64,000 nucleotides of DNA from Polyangiaceae bacterium (GTDB lineage: Bacteria > Myxococcota_A > Polyangia > Polyangiales > Polyangiaceae), in contig JACKEA010000007.1 in the NCBI GenBank assembly GCA_020633235.1, positions 248,001 to 312,000 on the forward strand, given 5' to 3'. Numbering within the stretch: the first letter of the stretch is position 1; the number at the start of each line of letters is the position of its first letter. The position numbers and the translations under genes are program-made. Under the pieces are notes generated by a model that saw only the letters and a list, made by a program, of their open reading frames with translations, was not told the origin of the DNA and ran no database searches. Positions 45,148-52,786 of the stretch are shown in pieces.

Positions 45148-46131
45148 ATGGCTTCGCCGCAGTTGGAAGAGGACCGCCAGAGCGGCATCCACCCGCCGGT
45201 TCGGGAAGCGGGCCCCCCGCCGCCCCGAGCGGAAGGGTCGCTCCTTTGGCGCGTGGGCGGCGTGGTCAAGACCGTGCGGCCGCACCAGTGGGTGAAGAAC
45301 GTGTTCGTCCTCGCCCCCGTGGTGTTCGCCAAGGAGATCTTCGACCCCGTGCTCCTGGTGCGCGCGGGCGGGGCGTTCTTGGTGTTCTGCCTGCTCGCGG
45401 GCGCCGTCTACACCATGAACGACATCGCGGATGTGGAGAGCGATCGCGAGCATCCGGTCAAGCGCTACCGTCCCATCGCGTCCGGTCGCGTGCCCATGGG
45501 CTTTGCTCGCGGCCTGGTGGTGGCGCTGGTCGCAGTCTCGCTCGTCGGCGCGTCCGCCAGCTCCTTCAAATACATGGCGGTGGCCGGCGCGTACTTCATC
45601 CTGAACGTCGCCTATTCATCCAAGCTCAAGCACGTCGCCTACTTGGACGTGGGTTGCATCTCCGCGGGCTTCGTGCTGCGCGTGGTGGGCGGCGGCTTCG
45701 CCACGCACATCTCCGTCTCCAGCTACTTGCTGTTGTGCACCGCGCTCCTGGCCTTGTTCCTGGGCTTCGGCAAGCGCCGCCACGAGCTCACGGGCAGCGC
45801 CGAGCGCGCCGGAAAGCAGCGCGCCGCGCTGGAGTCCTACACCAAGGGCGGGTTGGACGTCGCCCTGGGCATCACGGGCCTCGCCACCATCGCGGTGTAC
45901 ATCGCCTACACCCTGGACCCGCGCACGCAGGCGTTCTTCAAGACGGAATGGCTGTGGCCGAGCACGCTGTTCGTGGCCCTCGGCGTGTACCGCTTCTTGC
46001 ACCTCGTGCGCTCGCGCCCCAAGTCCGAGAGCCCCACGCAGGAAATGCTGAAGGACGGCCCCTTCGTGGGCATCGTCCTGCTCTGGGTGGTGCTGGTGCT
46101 GTGGGTCGTCTACCACCTCAGGCCAAGCTGA
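45148..46131 (+). CDS. UbiA-family prenyltransferase (decaprenylphosphoryl-phosphoribose synthase type)
   Basis: The 327-residue polytopic membrane protein starts at ATG 45148. RPHQWVKNVFVLAPVVFAKE is typical of phosphoribosyl/polyprenyl-phosphate transferases. The Asp-rich motif is NDIADVESDREHPVKRYRPI and the second is YLDVGCISAGFVLRVVGGG. About eight membrane helices follow. Related enzymes attach phosphoribose to decaprenyl phosphate for arabinose-containing polymers; the role here is open. It is 3 bp ahead of the CPBP gene. Confidence 0.88.
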   Translation: MASPQLEEDRQSGIHPPVREAGPPPPRAEGSLLWRVGGVVKTVRPHQWVKNVFVLAPVVFAKEIFDPVLLVRAGGAFLVFCLLAGAVYTMNDIADVESDREHPVKRYRPIASGRVPMGFARGLVVALVAVSLVGASASSFKYMAVAGAYFILNVAYSSKLKHVAYLDVGCISAGFVLRVVGGGFATHISVSSYLLLCTALLALFLGFGKRRHELTGSAERAGKQRAALESYTKGGLDVALGITGLATIAVYIAYTLDPRTQAFFKTEWLWPSTLFVALGVYRFLHLVRSRPKSESPTQEMLKDGPFVGIVLLWVVLVLWVVYHLRPS

Positions 46132-46134
46132 CGC

Positions 46135-46830
46135 ATGGCGGACCAGCCCGCTCCCGCACCCAGCGGGCCCTGGACGGATCTCGCTCTCACGCTGCCGATG
46201 TTCCTCGGCTACCACCTGGGAGTGATCTTCCTGCCCGTGCGCAACGCGGCGGACGTGGTCACCTCGGAGCTGATCGCGCTCTCGGACAACAACATCCTGG
46301 CCTATTCCGGCCTCACGCTGGCCATCGGCGCGGTGTTCGTCGGCAGCCTCATCGTGCTCGGTCGCGGCAAGGCACTGCGCTGGGAGCGCTTCGCCTTCAT
46401 CGCCCTCGAGGGCGTCGTCTACGCCGTCGCCATGCGCTTCCTCGCCAGCTACGTCGTGGGCCGCATGTACCTGGCGAACGGCATTCACGACCCCGCGACA
46501 GGTCTCGTCATGTCCCTCGGAGCCGGTTTCTACGAAGAGATCGCCTTCCGCGTGATCCTCTTCGGCCTCGGCGCCAAGGTCGTCGGTCTGCTCTTTCCGG
46601 TGATGGTGCCCTTCAAGCAAAAGCTCGTCACGCTGGGCTGGGCGTTGATCGCGGCAATGGTCTTCAGCGGCTGGCACTACGTGGGCGCCCTGGGCGAGAG
46701 CTTCGACGCAAAGTCCTTCGTCTTTCGCACGGTGTGCGGCCTGGTGTTCACCGCCATCTATCGCTTCCGCGGGTTCGCCCCGGCCGTCTGGACGCACGCC
46801 CTCTACGACATCTGGGTCCTGGTCTTGTAG
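46135..46830 (+). CDS. CPBP-family intramembrane glutamic/metalloprotease
   Basis: The 231-residue membrane protein has the CPBP (CAAX protease/bacteriocin-processing) motifs EExxxR in FYEEIAFRVILFG, FxxxH in VFSGWHYVGAL, and HxxxD-like in WTHALYDIWVLV. It probably has six membrane segments. Such proteases process prenylated or membrane peptides; pairing with a prenyltransferase gene 3 bp upstream is suggestive but unproved. A REP left arm begins at the stop codon itself. Confidence 0.9.
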   Translation: MADQPAPAPSGPWTDLALTLPMFLGYHLGVIFLPVRNAADVVTSELIALSDNNILAYSGLTLAIGAVFVGSLIVLGRGKALRWERFAFIALEGVVYAVAMRFLASYVVGRMYLANGIHDPATGLVMSLGAGFYEEIAFRVILFGLGAKVVGLLFPVMVPFKQKLVTLGWALIAAMVFSGWHYVGALGESFDAKSFVFRTVCGLVFTAIYRFRGFAPAVWTHALYDIWVLVL

Positions 46831-47033
46831 GTCCGCCGCGGAACCACGCGCCCACACGCCGCGACGCAAGCGCGGCACGGCGTGAGCACGACGCGGCGAG
46901 ACGTCGGAGCACGGCGTGAGCACGGCGCGGCGAGACGTCGGAGAGCGACGTGAGCACGGCGCGGCGAGACGTCCGAGAGCGACGCATCCACGACGAGGAG
47001 CGCCGTCCGAGCACGACGTTTCCGCGGCGGACC
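46830..47033. repeat. REP arm pair enclosing 34-bp tandem repeats (left RAYT flank)
   Basis: A perfect left arm GGTCCGCCGCGGAACC is at 46830-46845 and a right arm GTTTCCGCGGCGGACC at 47018-47033. Between them a 34-bp unit (CACGGCGTGAGCACGACGCG, then GCGAGACGTCGGAG) is repeated about 3.5 times, then diverges into GCCGTCCGAGCACGACGTTT. The right arm is followed by AGCATACGAACGGAAAT and about 75 bp ending GCCCAATCAA. A similar tail follows the second island at 48.2 kb. Confidence 0.85.
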
Positions 47034-47273
47034 AGCATACGAACGGAAATGATCTCGCAAGGGCTCCCCTTTGGCGCTTGCGATCCGACTGTTCCAGACA
47101 TATATATGCCCAATCAAGATGAGCGTCGTGAATACGCAGGCGCGCGGCGGGCATGTGGGGGCGGCTTCAGTTCGACGCGGGAACGGTGGTGCGTCGTGAA
47201 AAGGCAGGCGCGCGGCGGCGGGGATTCGAAGGCAAACGGCGGGGGCCGTCCTTCGCGCGTGGGGGCGGCTTCA

Positions 47274-47951
47274 ATGCGGCGCGGGAAGATCGTCCGCGGC
47301 TGGGGCGGCCGTCGCCCGGGCGCTGGGCGGAAACCGAAGGGAAAACGCGCGGGCGTCCGTCACGCACTGCGTCCGTCCACGGATCGGGAACGCGTAGTGT
47401 TCGTCACGATGCGCGTGCGAGACACGGTGCCCAATCTCCGCTGCAAGAAGTCATACAAGGCGATCCTTGCGGCGTTCTCGCACTGGCGAGAGCGAGAAGG
47501 CTTTCGGCTGCTGCACTTTTCAGTGATGGGCAACCACGTGCACCTGATTGCGGAAGCGCGGAACAAGCGCGTGCTGTCCAAGGCCATGCAGGGCATCGCC
47601 ATTCGCATTGCCAAGCGGCTCAACAAGGTGGGGCGTGCGTCCGGCCGCGTGTTTTCCGGGCGCTACCACAGTGACGTGCTGGATACCCCGGTCAGCGTGC
47701 GCAATGTACTGGCCTACGTCCTGTGCAACGCACGGAAGCATGGCATTGCCAAGAAGGTGAAGCGCACCTGGGTCGACCCATGGTCGAGCGGAAGCGCCTT
47801 CACAGGGTGGCGCGGGAAAATCACGTGTGACGCGCAAGACCCGCCGCCCATCGCCGATCCGCAATCGGATATTGGTCGCAACTGGCACAAGCGTGGAGGC
47901 GGCATTCCGCCGGACACGGTGCCCGGCCAGCGCAGTCACCTTCGCCAATAG
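47274..47951 (+). CDS. REP-associated tyrosine transposase (RAYT, Y1_Tnp)
   Basis: I take ATG 47274 (225 residues); the frame stays open upstream and ATG 47106 is another choice. The N-terminus GRRPGAGRKPKGKRAGVRH is typical of deltaproteobacterial/myxobacterial members. The HUH metal motif is GNHVHLI, and the catalytic Tyr is probably in FSGRYHSDVLDTP. LLHFSVMGNHVHLIAEA and VRNVLAYVLCNARKHG are diagnostic. RAYTs cut and join single-stranded REP hairpins. It lies between two REP islands whose sequences match repeats dispersed across the window. The gene appears intact. Confidence 0.93.
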   Translation: MRRGKIVRGWGGRRPGAGRKPKGKRAGVRHALRPSTDRERVVFVTMRVRDTVPNLRCKKSYKAILAAFSHWREREGFRLLHFSVMGNHVHLIAEARNKRVLSKAMQGIAIRIAKRLNKVGRASGRVFSGRYHSDVLDTPVSVRNVLAYVLCNARKHGIAKKVKRTWVDPWSSGSAFTGWRGKITCDAQDPPPIADPQSDIGRNWHKRGGGIPPDTVPGQRSHLRQ

Positions 47952-47968
47952 GGTCCGGATTTTCATTG

Positions 47969-48250
47969 GGTCGCTCCAACGCGGAACCACGCGGCCGCGC
48001 GGAGCGACGAAGCCACGGCGCTGCACGCCGTCCGGGCGCGGCGTTTCCACGGCGCTGCACGCCGTCCGAGCGCGACGTTTCCACGGCGCTGCACGCCGTC
48101 CGGGCGCGGCGTTTCCGCGGCGGTGCGCGCCGTCCGGGCACGACGTTTCCACGGCGCTGCACGCCGTCCGGGCACGACGTTTCCGCGGCGGTGCGCGCCG
48201 TCCGAGCGCGACGAAGCCACGGCGATGCGCGACCTTTCCGCGTCGGACCA
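47969..48250. repeat. REP arm pair enclosing 34-bp tandem repeats (right RAYT flank)
   Basis: A degenerate left arm GGTCGCTCCAACGCGGAACC is at 47969-47988 and a right arm TTTCCGCGTCGGACC ends at 48250. From 48016 a 34-bp unit (CGGCGCTGCACGCCGTCCGG, then GCGCGGCGTTTCCA) is repeated six times plus a partial copy, with a few base changes. The tail AGCATACAGACGGAAAT through GCCCAATCAA (48311-48320) matches the tail of the left island. Confidence 0.88.
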
Positions 48251-48384
48251 GCATACAGACGGAAATCTCGCGGCAAGGAGTCCCAGTTCGGCCCGCGCGC
48301 GACGCACATGTGCCCAATCAAAAGGTAACACGCCGTCCGAGCGCGACGTTTCCGCGGCGGGCCGACATGGAAACGGAAAGGCCC
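48251..48384. repeat. Conserved REP tail and extra right arm
   Basis: After the GCCCAATCAA tail there is CACGCCGTCCGAGCGCGACG followed by the right arm TTTCCGCGGCGGGCCGACAT (48349-48368) and GGAAACGGAAAGG. This makes a second, partial element joined end to end with the island. Confidence 0.75.
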
Positions 48385-48705
48385 TCAGCGAGACGCGAGC
48401 TGTGCGCGGATGGCGGCGATGTCCTGCTCGCAGCGTTCGACGCGGGGGCGGAGCTCGGTGGAGGCCTTGAGCACGCCGGTCATCTCGCGGACGGAGCCCG
48501 CGAGCTCGGTGATGGCCGTGGCGGTGCGGAGCTCGGATTCGACGATGCGCGCGGAGAGCTCTTCGCGCATCTCATCCAAGCGAACGTTGGTTTCCGAAAT
48601 ACGTCCGGAAAGCTCATCGCGGACTTCGTCCAGCCTCGAGTTCGTTTGGCGGACCTCGTCGCGGATCGACTTCAGAATCTCGATGGTGATGTCATGCGGC
48701 TCCAT
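48385..48705 (-). CDS. Small coiled-coil protein
   Basis: The 106-residue protein starts at ATG 48705 with a GGAGG ribosome site at good spacing. Nearly all of it is a heptad coiled coil (EILKSIRDEVRQTNSRLDEV, then ETNVRLDEMREELSARI, then ITELAGSVREMTGVL). This resembles small myxobacterial helical proteins with DUF1640-like or tRNA-synthetase-arm-like coils. It is probably an oligomerisation partner; function unknown. Confidence 0.7.
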   Translation of the reverse strand: MEPHDITIEILKSIRDEVRQTNSRLDEVRDELSGRISETNVRLDEMREELSARIVESELRTATAITELAGSVREMTGVLKASTELRPRVERCEQDIAAIRAQLASR

Positions 48706-48773
48706 GAGCGGACCTCCGAAAGGGTAGCCTGGGGTTTGAGGCTTCGCCAATCGGTGACGTAGGCCACGAGTTG

Positions 48774-49499
48774 CTAGCGGCGCTCGGCGTACACGAAGTG
48801 CTCGACGTTGCCCTTGGGCCCGGGGAGCGATGACGCGCACTCGCCGACGATCGAGAAGCCGGCGCTCTCCACGGCGGCGCGCGCTTTGGCGATGGCGGCG
48901 TCGCGCAGCGCGGGATCCCGGATCACGCCCTTGTGCTTGCGCGCGGCGTCGCGGCCCACCTCGAATTGCGGCTTCACCATCGCGAGCAGCCGCCCGCCGC
49001 TGGGCAGCAGCGCGAAGATGGCGGGGAGCAGCTTGTCGATGCCGATGAAGGAAGCGTCCACCACCACGAGGTTTACGGCATCGCTCAGGTCGGACGCCGT
49101 CAGGTGCCGCGCGTTGGTGCGCTCCATCACCACGACGCGCGGGTCCTCGCGGAGCGTCTGCGCCAATTGCCCATGCCCCACGTCCACCGCGTACACCTTG
49201 GCGGCGCCGTGTTGCAGCAGGCAATCCGTGAAGCCCCCGGTGGACGCGCCGACGTCGACGCATACTGCGTTCGTCACGTCGGCGCAGAGCTCCCGCAGTG
49301 CGCCCTCGAGCTTGTCACCGCCGCGTGACACGTAGCGCGCCACGCCCTTCACGGTGAGCTCGACGTCTTGTGGAAGCTGCGTACCCGCCTTGTCGATGCG
49401 CTGCTCTCCGCTGAACACGCGCCCGGCAAGGAGCAGCGCTTGCGCTTTGGAGCGTGTGGGCGCGAGGCCGCGCTCCACCAGCAGTTGATCCGCGCGCAT
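48774..49499 (-). CDS. tlyA: TlyA-family rRNA 2'-O-methyltransferase
   Basis: The 241-residue protein starts at ATG 49499. The S4 RNA-binding domain is MRADQLLVERGLAPTRSKAQ. The FtsJ-like SAM-binding core has VCVDVGASTGGFTDCLLQHG, then VYAVDVGHGQLA and LVVVDASFIGI. TlyA proteins methylate ribosomal RNA (and some act as hemolysins). It ends ahead of a coiled-coil gene; the substrate-binding protein gene lies 3 bp upstream. Confidence 0.93.
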   Translation of the reverse strand: MRADQLLVERGLAPTRSKAQALLLAGRVFSGEQRIDKAGTQLPQDVELTVKGVARYVSRGGDKLEGALRELCADVTNAVCVDVGASTGGFTDCLLQHGAAKVYAVDVGHGQLAQTLREDPRVVVMERTNARHLTASDLSDAVNLVVVDASFIGIDKLLPAIFALLPSGGRLLAMVKPQFEVGRDAARKHKGVIRDPALRDAAIAKARAAVESAGFSIVGECASSLPGPKGNVEHFVYAERR

Positions 49500-49501
49500 C
49501 T

Positions 49502-50365
49502 TCACGACGGGATGCTCACCTTTGGATGCAGCGCCTTGGCCAACACGACGAGACCTTGCCCCACCCGCGGCCCCGGGCGCATCACGCGCTCGTCGTCGAT
49601 CACCACCAGGTGATGCTCCTTGATCGCGCGGAGCTCCTTCCAACCGGGAAGATCCGCGTGCAGCTGCTCCGTCTTGTGCCCGGCCACGCCGGTGGTGTCG
49701 ATCACCACGTCGGGATCCAATGCCAGCACGCGTTCCACGCCCAGCGTCGGATAGCGTTCCGAGGTGACCACGTTGTCAGCGCCGGCGAGGGTGAGCATCT
49801 CGTTCGGGAAGCCGCCGCGGCCGGCGACCACGATGGGGCGCAGCCCGAACACCATCAGCGCGCGCGGCCGAGGCCGTCCCTCCAGCGCCTTCGCCACCGC
49901 TTTCCGCTGAGCCGTGATGTCATCCGTCACACGCTTCGCGCCGGCGCTGGAGTCGAGCCGTTCACCCAGGCCGTGCAGCATTGCTGTAATCTCGGCGAAG
50001 GAATCGGTGCCAGGAAAATAGGTGGCGATGCCACGTTGCGAGAGTCGGTCCGCGAGCTCTCGTCCGCCCGGTCCTTGGACGCCGATCACCAGATCCGGAG
50101 CAAGCCCGAGGATCGCCTCGAAGCTGGGATCCACGAAGCCCCCGACGGACGGCAGCTTCGCCGCTTCCGCAGGAAAATCGCAGAATTTCGAGCGGCCCAC
50201 GAGTCGGCTGCCAGCGCCGATGGCGAACACCGACTCCGTCGTTCCGGGTGACAACGAGACGACGCGGCGAGGCGTTCGAGTGTCACTGGACCGCTGGCTG
50301 CGCTCACACGCGATGGCCAGCGTGGCGCTGATGGCGAGCCATTCGCGACGAGTCAGACGGGTCAT
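49502..50365 (-). CDS. ABC transporter substrate-binding lipoprotein (BtuF/FhuD type)
   Basis: The 287-residue protein has a lipoprotein signal (LAISATLAIAC, with a twin-Arg-like TRREW before it). The cluster A-2 binding fold is shown by RVVSLSPGTTESVFAIGAG, then LPSVGGFVDPSFEAILGLAP and DLVIGVQGPGGRELADRL. It is of the vitamin B12/iron-siderophore type. No permease or ATPase is adjacent. It is coupled to tlyA and has a perfect 21-bp palindrome upstream. Confidence 0.87.
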   Translation of the reverse strand: MTRLTRREWLAISATLAIACERSQRSSDTRTPRRVVSLSPGTTESVFAIGAGSRLVGRSKFCDFPAEAAKLPSVGGFVDPSFEAILGLAPDLVIGVQGPGGRELADRLSQRGIATYFPGTDSFAEITAMLHGLGERLDSSAGAKRVTDDITAQRKAVAKALEGRPRPRALMVFGLRPIVVAGRGGFPNEMLTLAGADNVVTSERYPTLGVERVLALDPDVVIDTTGVAGHKTEQLHADLPGWKELRAIKEHHLVVIDDERVMRPGPRVGQGLVVLAKALHPKVSIPS

Positions 50366-50409
50366 GGGGAGAAAGAGTTCGGTGCCTTCGTATACCGCGC
50401 GGGACTACT

Positions 50410-50430
50410 CCCAAAGGAGCCTCCTTTGGG
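50410..50430. promoter_or_regulatory. Perfect palindrome in a divergent promoter region
   Basis: CCCAAAGGAG-C-CTCCTTTGGG is a perfect 10-bp inverted repeat with a single central base. It lies between the divergent substrate-binding protein gene and the outer-membrane protein gene, so it may be an operator serving both. No T-run follows, so it is not a typical terminator. Confidence 0.6.
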
Positions 50431-50544
50431 GACCAGGAAGGTTGACGATTTCGCGGCACTAGGGCAACCCTACGCCCGGCCCGCACTGCGGGTGAACCGC
50501 CGGGAAGACAGGGACGGAAAAATGAGCCCTGCATTGGAGGAGCG

Positions 50545-51321
50545 ATGAAGCGGATTTTCAAGCTTGGTATCGGAACTGCAGCTCTGATGGCGACCTTTGG
50601 CGTAGCGGGCTCTGCTTTCGCGCAAGACATGAACGCGGAAGGCGAGGTCGGTATGTCTTTGCCCGGCGCACAGCCGGGAGCACAGGCTGGCGCAGCGCAG
50701 GGTGATTCGGATCACGACGCCGTCGTTGGTCGTTTTGGCGTGGGCTATCTCGGCGCTTATCAGGTGCCGTTCCCCGCGGGCCCCGTGCAGGCCCCGGTGG
50801 TCGGCATGCGTTATTGGATCGATCGCATGATCGGTTTGGACATCGGCCTCGGCTTCCACAACGACGGTGGCAGCGACACGGTGAGCGCCGGTGGCAACTC
50901 GAACACCACGGACATCGCCTCCACCACGGCGGTGCTGCTCCACGGCGGCGTGCCGCTGTCCCTCACCTCGTCGAAGCACTTCAGCTTCCAGATCGTGCCC
51001 GAGGTGAACGTCGGTTTCTCGACGCAGAACCAGAAGGACGTGAACGCTGCTGGCGACGACATCAGCAACTCCGGCTTCTTGCTGGACCTGGGCGCCCGCG
51101 CGGGTGCCGAGATTCAGTTCGGCTTCATCGGTATCCCGGAGCTGGCGCTGCAGGGCGGCATCGGCCTGCACTTCGTCAACACCAAGGTCACTCAGACCAC
51201 CACGCCGAACAACGGTCCCGAGACCAAGAACGAGAGCACCCGCACGCTGATCGAGACCACGGTGAACGGCAACCCGTGGGACATCTTCACCAGCAACATC
51301 GCGGCCCTCTACTACTTCTGA
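50545..51321 (+). CDS. Outer-membrane beta-barrel protein
   Basis: The 258-residue protein has a GGAGGAG ribosome site and a signal peptide ending GVAGSAFAQ. After a short Ala/Gly-rich segment, it consists of alternating strands (DAVVGRFGVGYLGAYQVPF, then VVGMRYWIDRMIGLDIGLGF, then ELALQGGIGLHFVNTKV). It ends in the aromatic residue F in ALYYF, as BamA-targeted barrels do. Probably an eight-stranded OmpA/OmpW-like barrel; the role is unknown. A UUCG-capped hairpin follows. Confidence 0.82.
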   Translation: MKRIFKLGIGTAALMATFGVAGSAFAQDMNAEGEVGMSLPGAQPGAQAGAAQGDSDHDAVVGRFGVGYLGAYQVPFPAGPVQAPVVGMRYWIDRMIGLDIGLGFHNDGGSDTVSAGGNSNTTDIASTTAVLLHGGVPLSLTSSKHFSFQIVPEVNVGFSTQNQKDVNAAGDDISNSGFLLDLGARAGAEIQFGFIGIPELALQGGIGLHFVNTKVTQTTTPNNGPETKNESTRTLIETTVNGNPWDIFTSNIAALYYF

Positions 51322-51326
51322 GAGAG

Positions 51327-51350
51327 TTGGGGCTGCTTCGGCGGCCCCAA
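51327..51350 (+). terminator. UUCG-capped hairpin after the barrel gene
   Basis: TTGGGGCTGC and GCGGCCCCAA form a 10-bp stem (one G-T pair) with a TTCG tetraloop, 5 bp after the stop. No T-run follows. Confidence 0.65.
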
Positions 51351-51376
51351 TCACCTCCCACCTCGTGGAGCAACTC

Positions 51377-51970
51377 ATGAGCTTGGCCAAGACAACCCTC
51401 ACCCTCGTCACCGTCAGCCTCGGCTTGCTGGTGGCCTGCGGAGATGGCCCGGGTACCGGCGGCGGCATCGGCGCTTCTCAAACCGGACTCCCCGGCAATC
51501 CCAACGCGCCGCCTGGCGCCAACCCCAATGCTCCCCCTGGTGGCGGCGGTCCCGTTGGTAACGGCGGCGGCAGCAACACCGGTGGTGGCAGCAACACCGG
51601 TGGAACCTCTGGCGACGGCGGCAGCGGTGGCGGTGGAACGGACTGCTTGACCGGCTGCAACTCGCTGGCGTCGGAGTGTGGTTTCGACTCGTCGCAATGC
51701 AGCAGCTTCTGTGCTCAGCTCACTGACGCCCAGATCTCCTGCATCCAGTCGACGGGCTGCACGGCAATCACCGACCAGCAGAACGACCCGTGCGGCATCT
51801 TCGGTGGCGGCACCGGCGGCGGTGGCGGCACCGGCGGCGGTGGCTCCACCTGCAGCACCGCTGACCAGTGTGCGAGCTGCGCGACGTGCGAGGAGTACTG
51901 CAGCTGCGCGTTGCCGGATCAGTACGATCTCTGCCTCCAGCAGCTGCAGAGTGCCGGTCAGTGTGGGTGA
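51377..51970 (+). CDS. Cys-module lipoprotein 1
   Basis: The 197-residue protein starts at ATG 51377; the signal is LVTVSLGLLVACG. A Gly/Pro/Asn-rich linker (GNPNAPPGANPNAPPGGGG) leads to a first cysteine domain (DCLTGCNSLASECGFDSSQC) and a C-terminal module CSTADQCASCATCEEYCSC, ending with ALPDQYDLCLQQLQSAGQCG. It is the first of three neighbouring paralogues sharing both the N-terminus (MSLAK... GIGASQTG) and the module. It is probably a surface protein, with function unknown. Confidence 0.82.
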   Translation: MSLAKTTLTLVTVSLGLLVACGDGPGTGGGIGASQTGLPGNPNAPPGANPNAPPGGGGPVGNGGGSNTGGGSNTGGTSGDGGSGGGGTDCLTGCNSLASECGFDSSQCSSFCAQLTDAQISCIQSTGCTAITDQQNDPCGIFGGGTGGGGGTGGGGSTCSTADQCASCATCEEYCSCALPDQYDLCLQQLQSAGQCG

Positions 51971-52006
51971 TTCCCGCCCTGCTCGCTGATTGACTGAAAG
52001 TAGGTT

Positions 52007-52048
52007 CAACGCGCTGGCTTCCAAAAGAGGCCGGCGCGTTGGCATTTT
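52007..52048 (+). terminator. Terminator between lipoprotein genes 1 and 2
   Basis: CAACGCGCTGGC and GCCGGCGCGTTG form a 12-bp stem (one G-T pair) with an 11-base loop, followed by GCATTTT. Confidence 0.8.
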
Positions 52049-52164
52049 GTCCGTGTTTCCTCGCGGGTACGAGCTTGTGCCACATCGACGCCCGCTCGCA
52101 GTGGCTGGCATGCCTTCTTGGTTCAGCTATTTTCAAGGTCCGGTTCGAACCAGCGGGGTACTTC

Positions 52165-52710
52165 ATGAGCTTGGCAAAGTCGTCGTTCTATTTCGTGAGC
52201 TTGGGGTTGTTGCTTGCCTGCGGCACGGGGCCGGGCAGCGGAGGGGACATCGGTGCTTCGCAAGCCGGCATTCCCGGCAGCCCGAATTCGCCACCGGGCG
52301 GGAATCCAAATTCACCGCCGGGCGGCGGCAGCACGCCGGGTGGCAGCAGCGGCGGCGGTGGCGGTGGTGGCTCGCTCGATTGCGTCAGCGTGTGCAACGC
52401 CAAGAACAACGAGTGCGGCGGCTCCGCCGATTGCCAGGCCGAGTGCGCCGCGCTCAATCCGACCCAGAGCCAGCTCCAATGCATTCAGGCGGCGGGGTGC
52501 TCGGATGCCGAGCTGGAAGCGTGCCTGCAAACCGGCTCCGGCGGCAGTGCGGGCACCGGTGGCGGACCGGGCACTGGGGGCTCGGGCGGAACCACGCCGA
52601 GCAACTGCACAACGGCGGACCAATGCGCGCAGTGCACGACGTGTGAGGACTTCTGCAGCTGCATCGCACCCGACCAGTACGACTTGTGTTTGTCGCAAAC
52701 GTGCGGTTGA
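52165..52710 (+). CDS. Cys-module lipoprotein 2
   Basis: The 181-residue protein starts at ATG 52165; the signal is FVSLGLLLACG. It has the same plan as its neighbour: a linker with GSPNSPPGGNPNSPPGGG, a first Cys domain (DCVSVCNAKNNECGGSADC) and one C-terminal module (CTTADQCAQCTTCEDFCSC, then IAPDQYDLCLSQTCG). It has its own terminator-separated unit, so the copy arose by duplication with its promoter. Confidence 0.82.
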   Translation: MSLAKSSFYFVSLGLLLACGTGPGSGGDIGASQAGIPGSPNSPPGGNPNSPPGGGSTPGGSSGGGGGGGSLDCVSVCNAKNNECGGSADCQAECAALNPTQSQLQCIQAAGCSDAELEACLQTGSGGSAGTGGGPGTGGSGGTTPSNCTTADQCAQCTTCEDFCSCIAPDQYDLCLSQTCG

Positions 52711-52741
52711 GCGGCTCTTGCGAGTCTGATCAGTATCATGC

Positions 52742-52772
52742 AGCGCGGCGGCGTTTGTCGCGTCGCCGCGCT
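52742..52772 (+). terminator. Hairpin between lipoprotein genes 2 and 3
   Basis: AGCGCGGCG and CGCCGCGCT form a 9-bp stem with a 13-base loop, 15 bp before the next start codon. Confidence 0.5.
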
Positions 52773-52786
52773 ACCCTGCCAGACAA

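Noticed and set aside
46950..47273. Longer N-terminus for the RAYT protein, including Arg-rich sequence from the repeat island
   Set aside because: The extra residues are translations of 34-bp repeats and of the REP arm; family similarity begins near GRRPGAGRKPKG.
48016..48234. 34-bp repeat array taken for a CRISPR array
   Set aside because: The units are contiguous and similar over their whole length, with no unique spacers and no cas genes nearby; they are a tandem repeat inside REP arms.
50366..50470. Cobalamin riboswitch upstream of the BtuF-like gene
   Set aside because: I could not find the B12 box (GCCACTG) or the conserved core; only a simple palindrome is seen.
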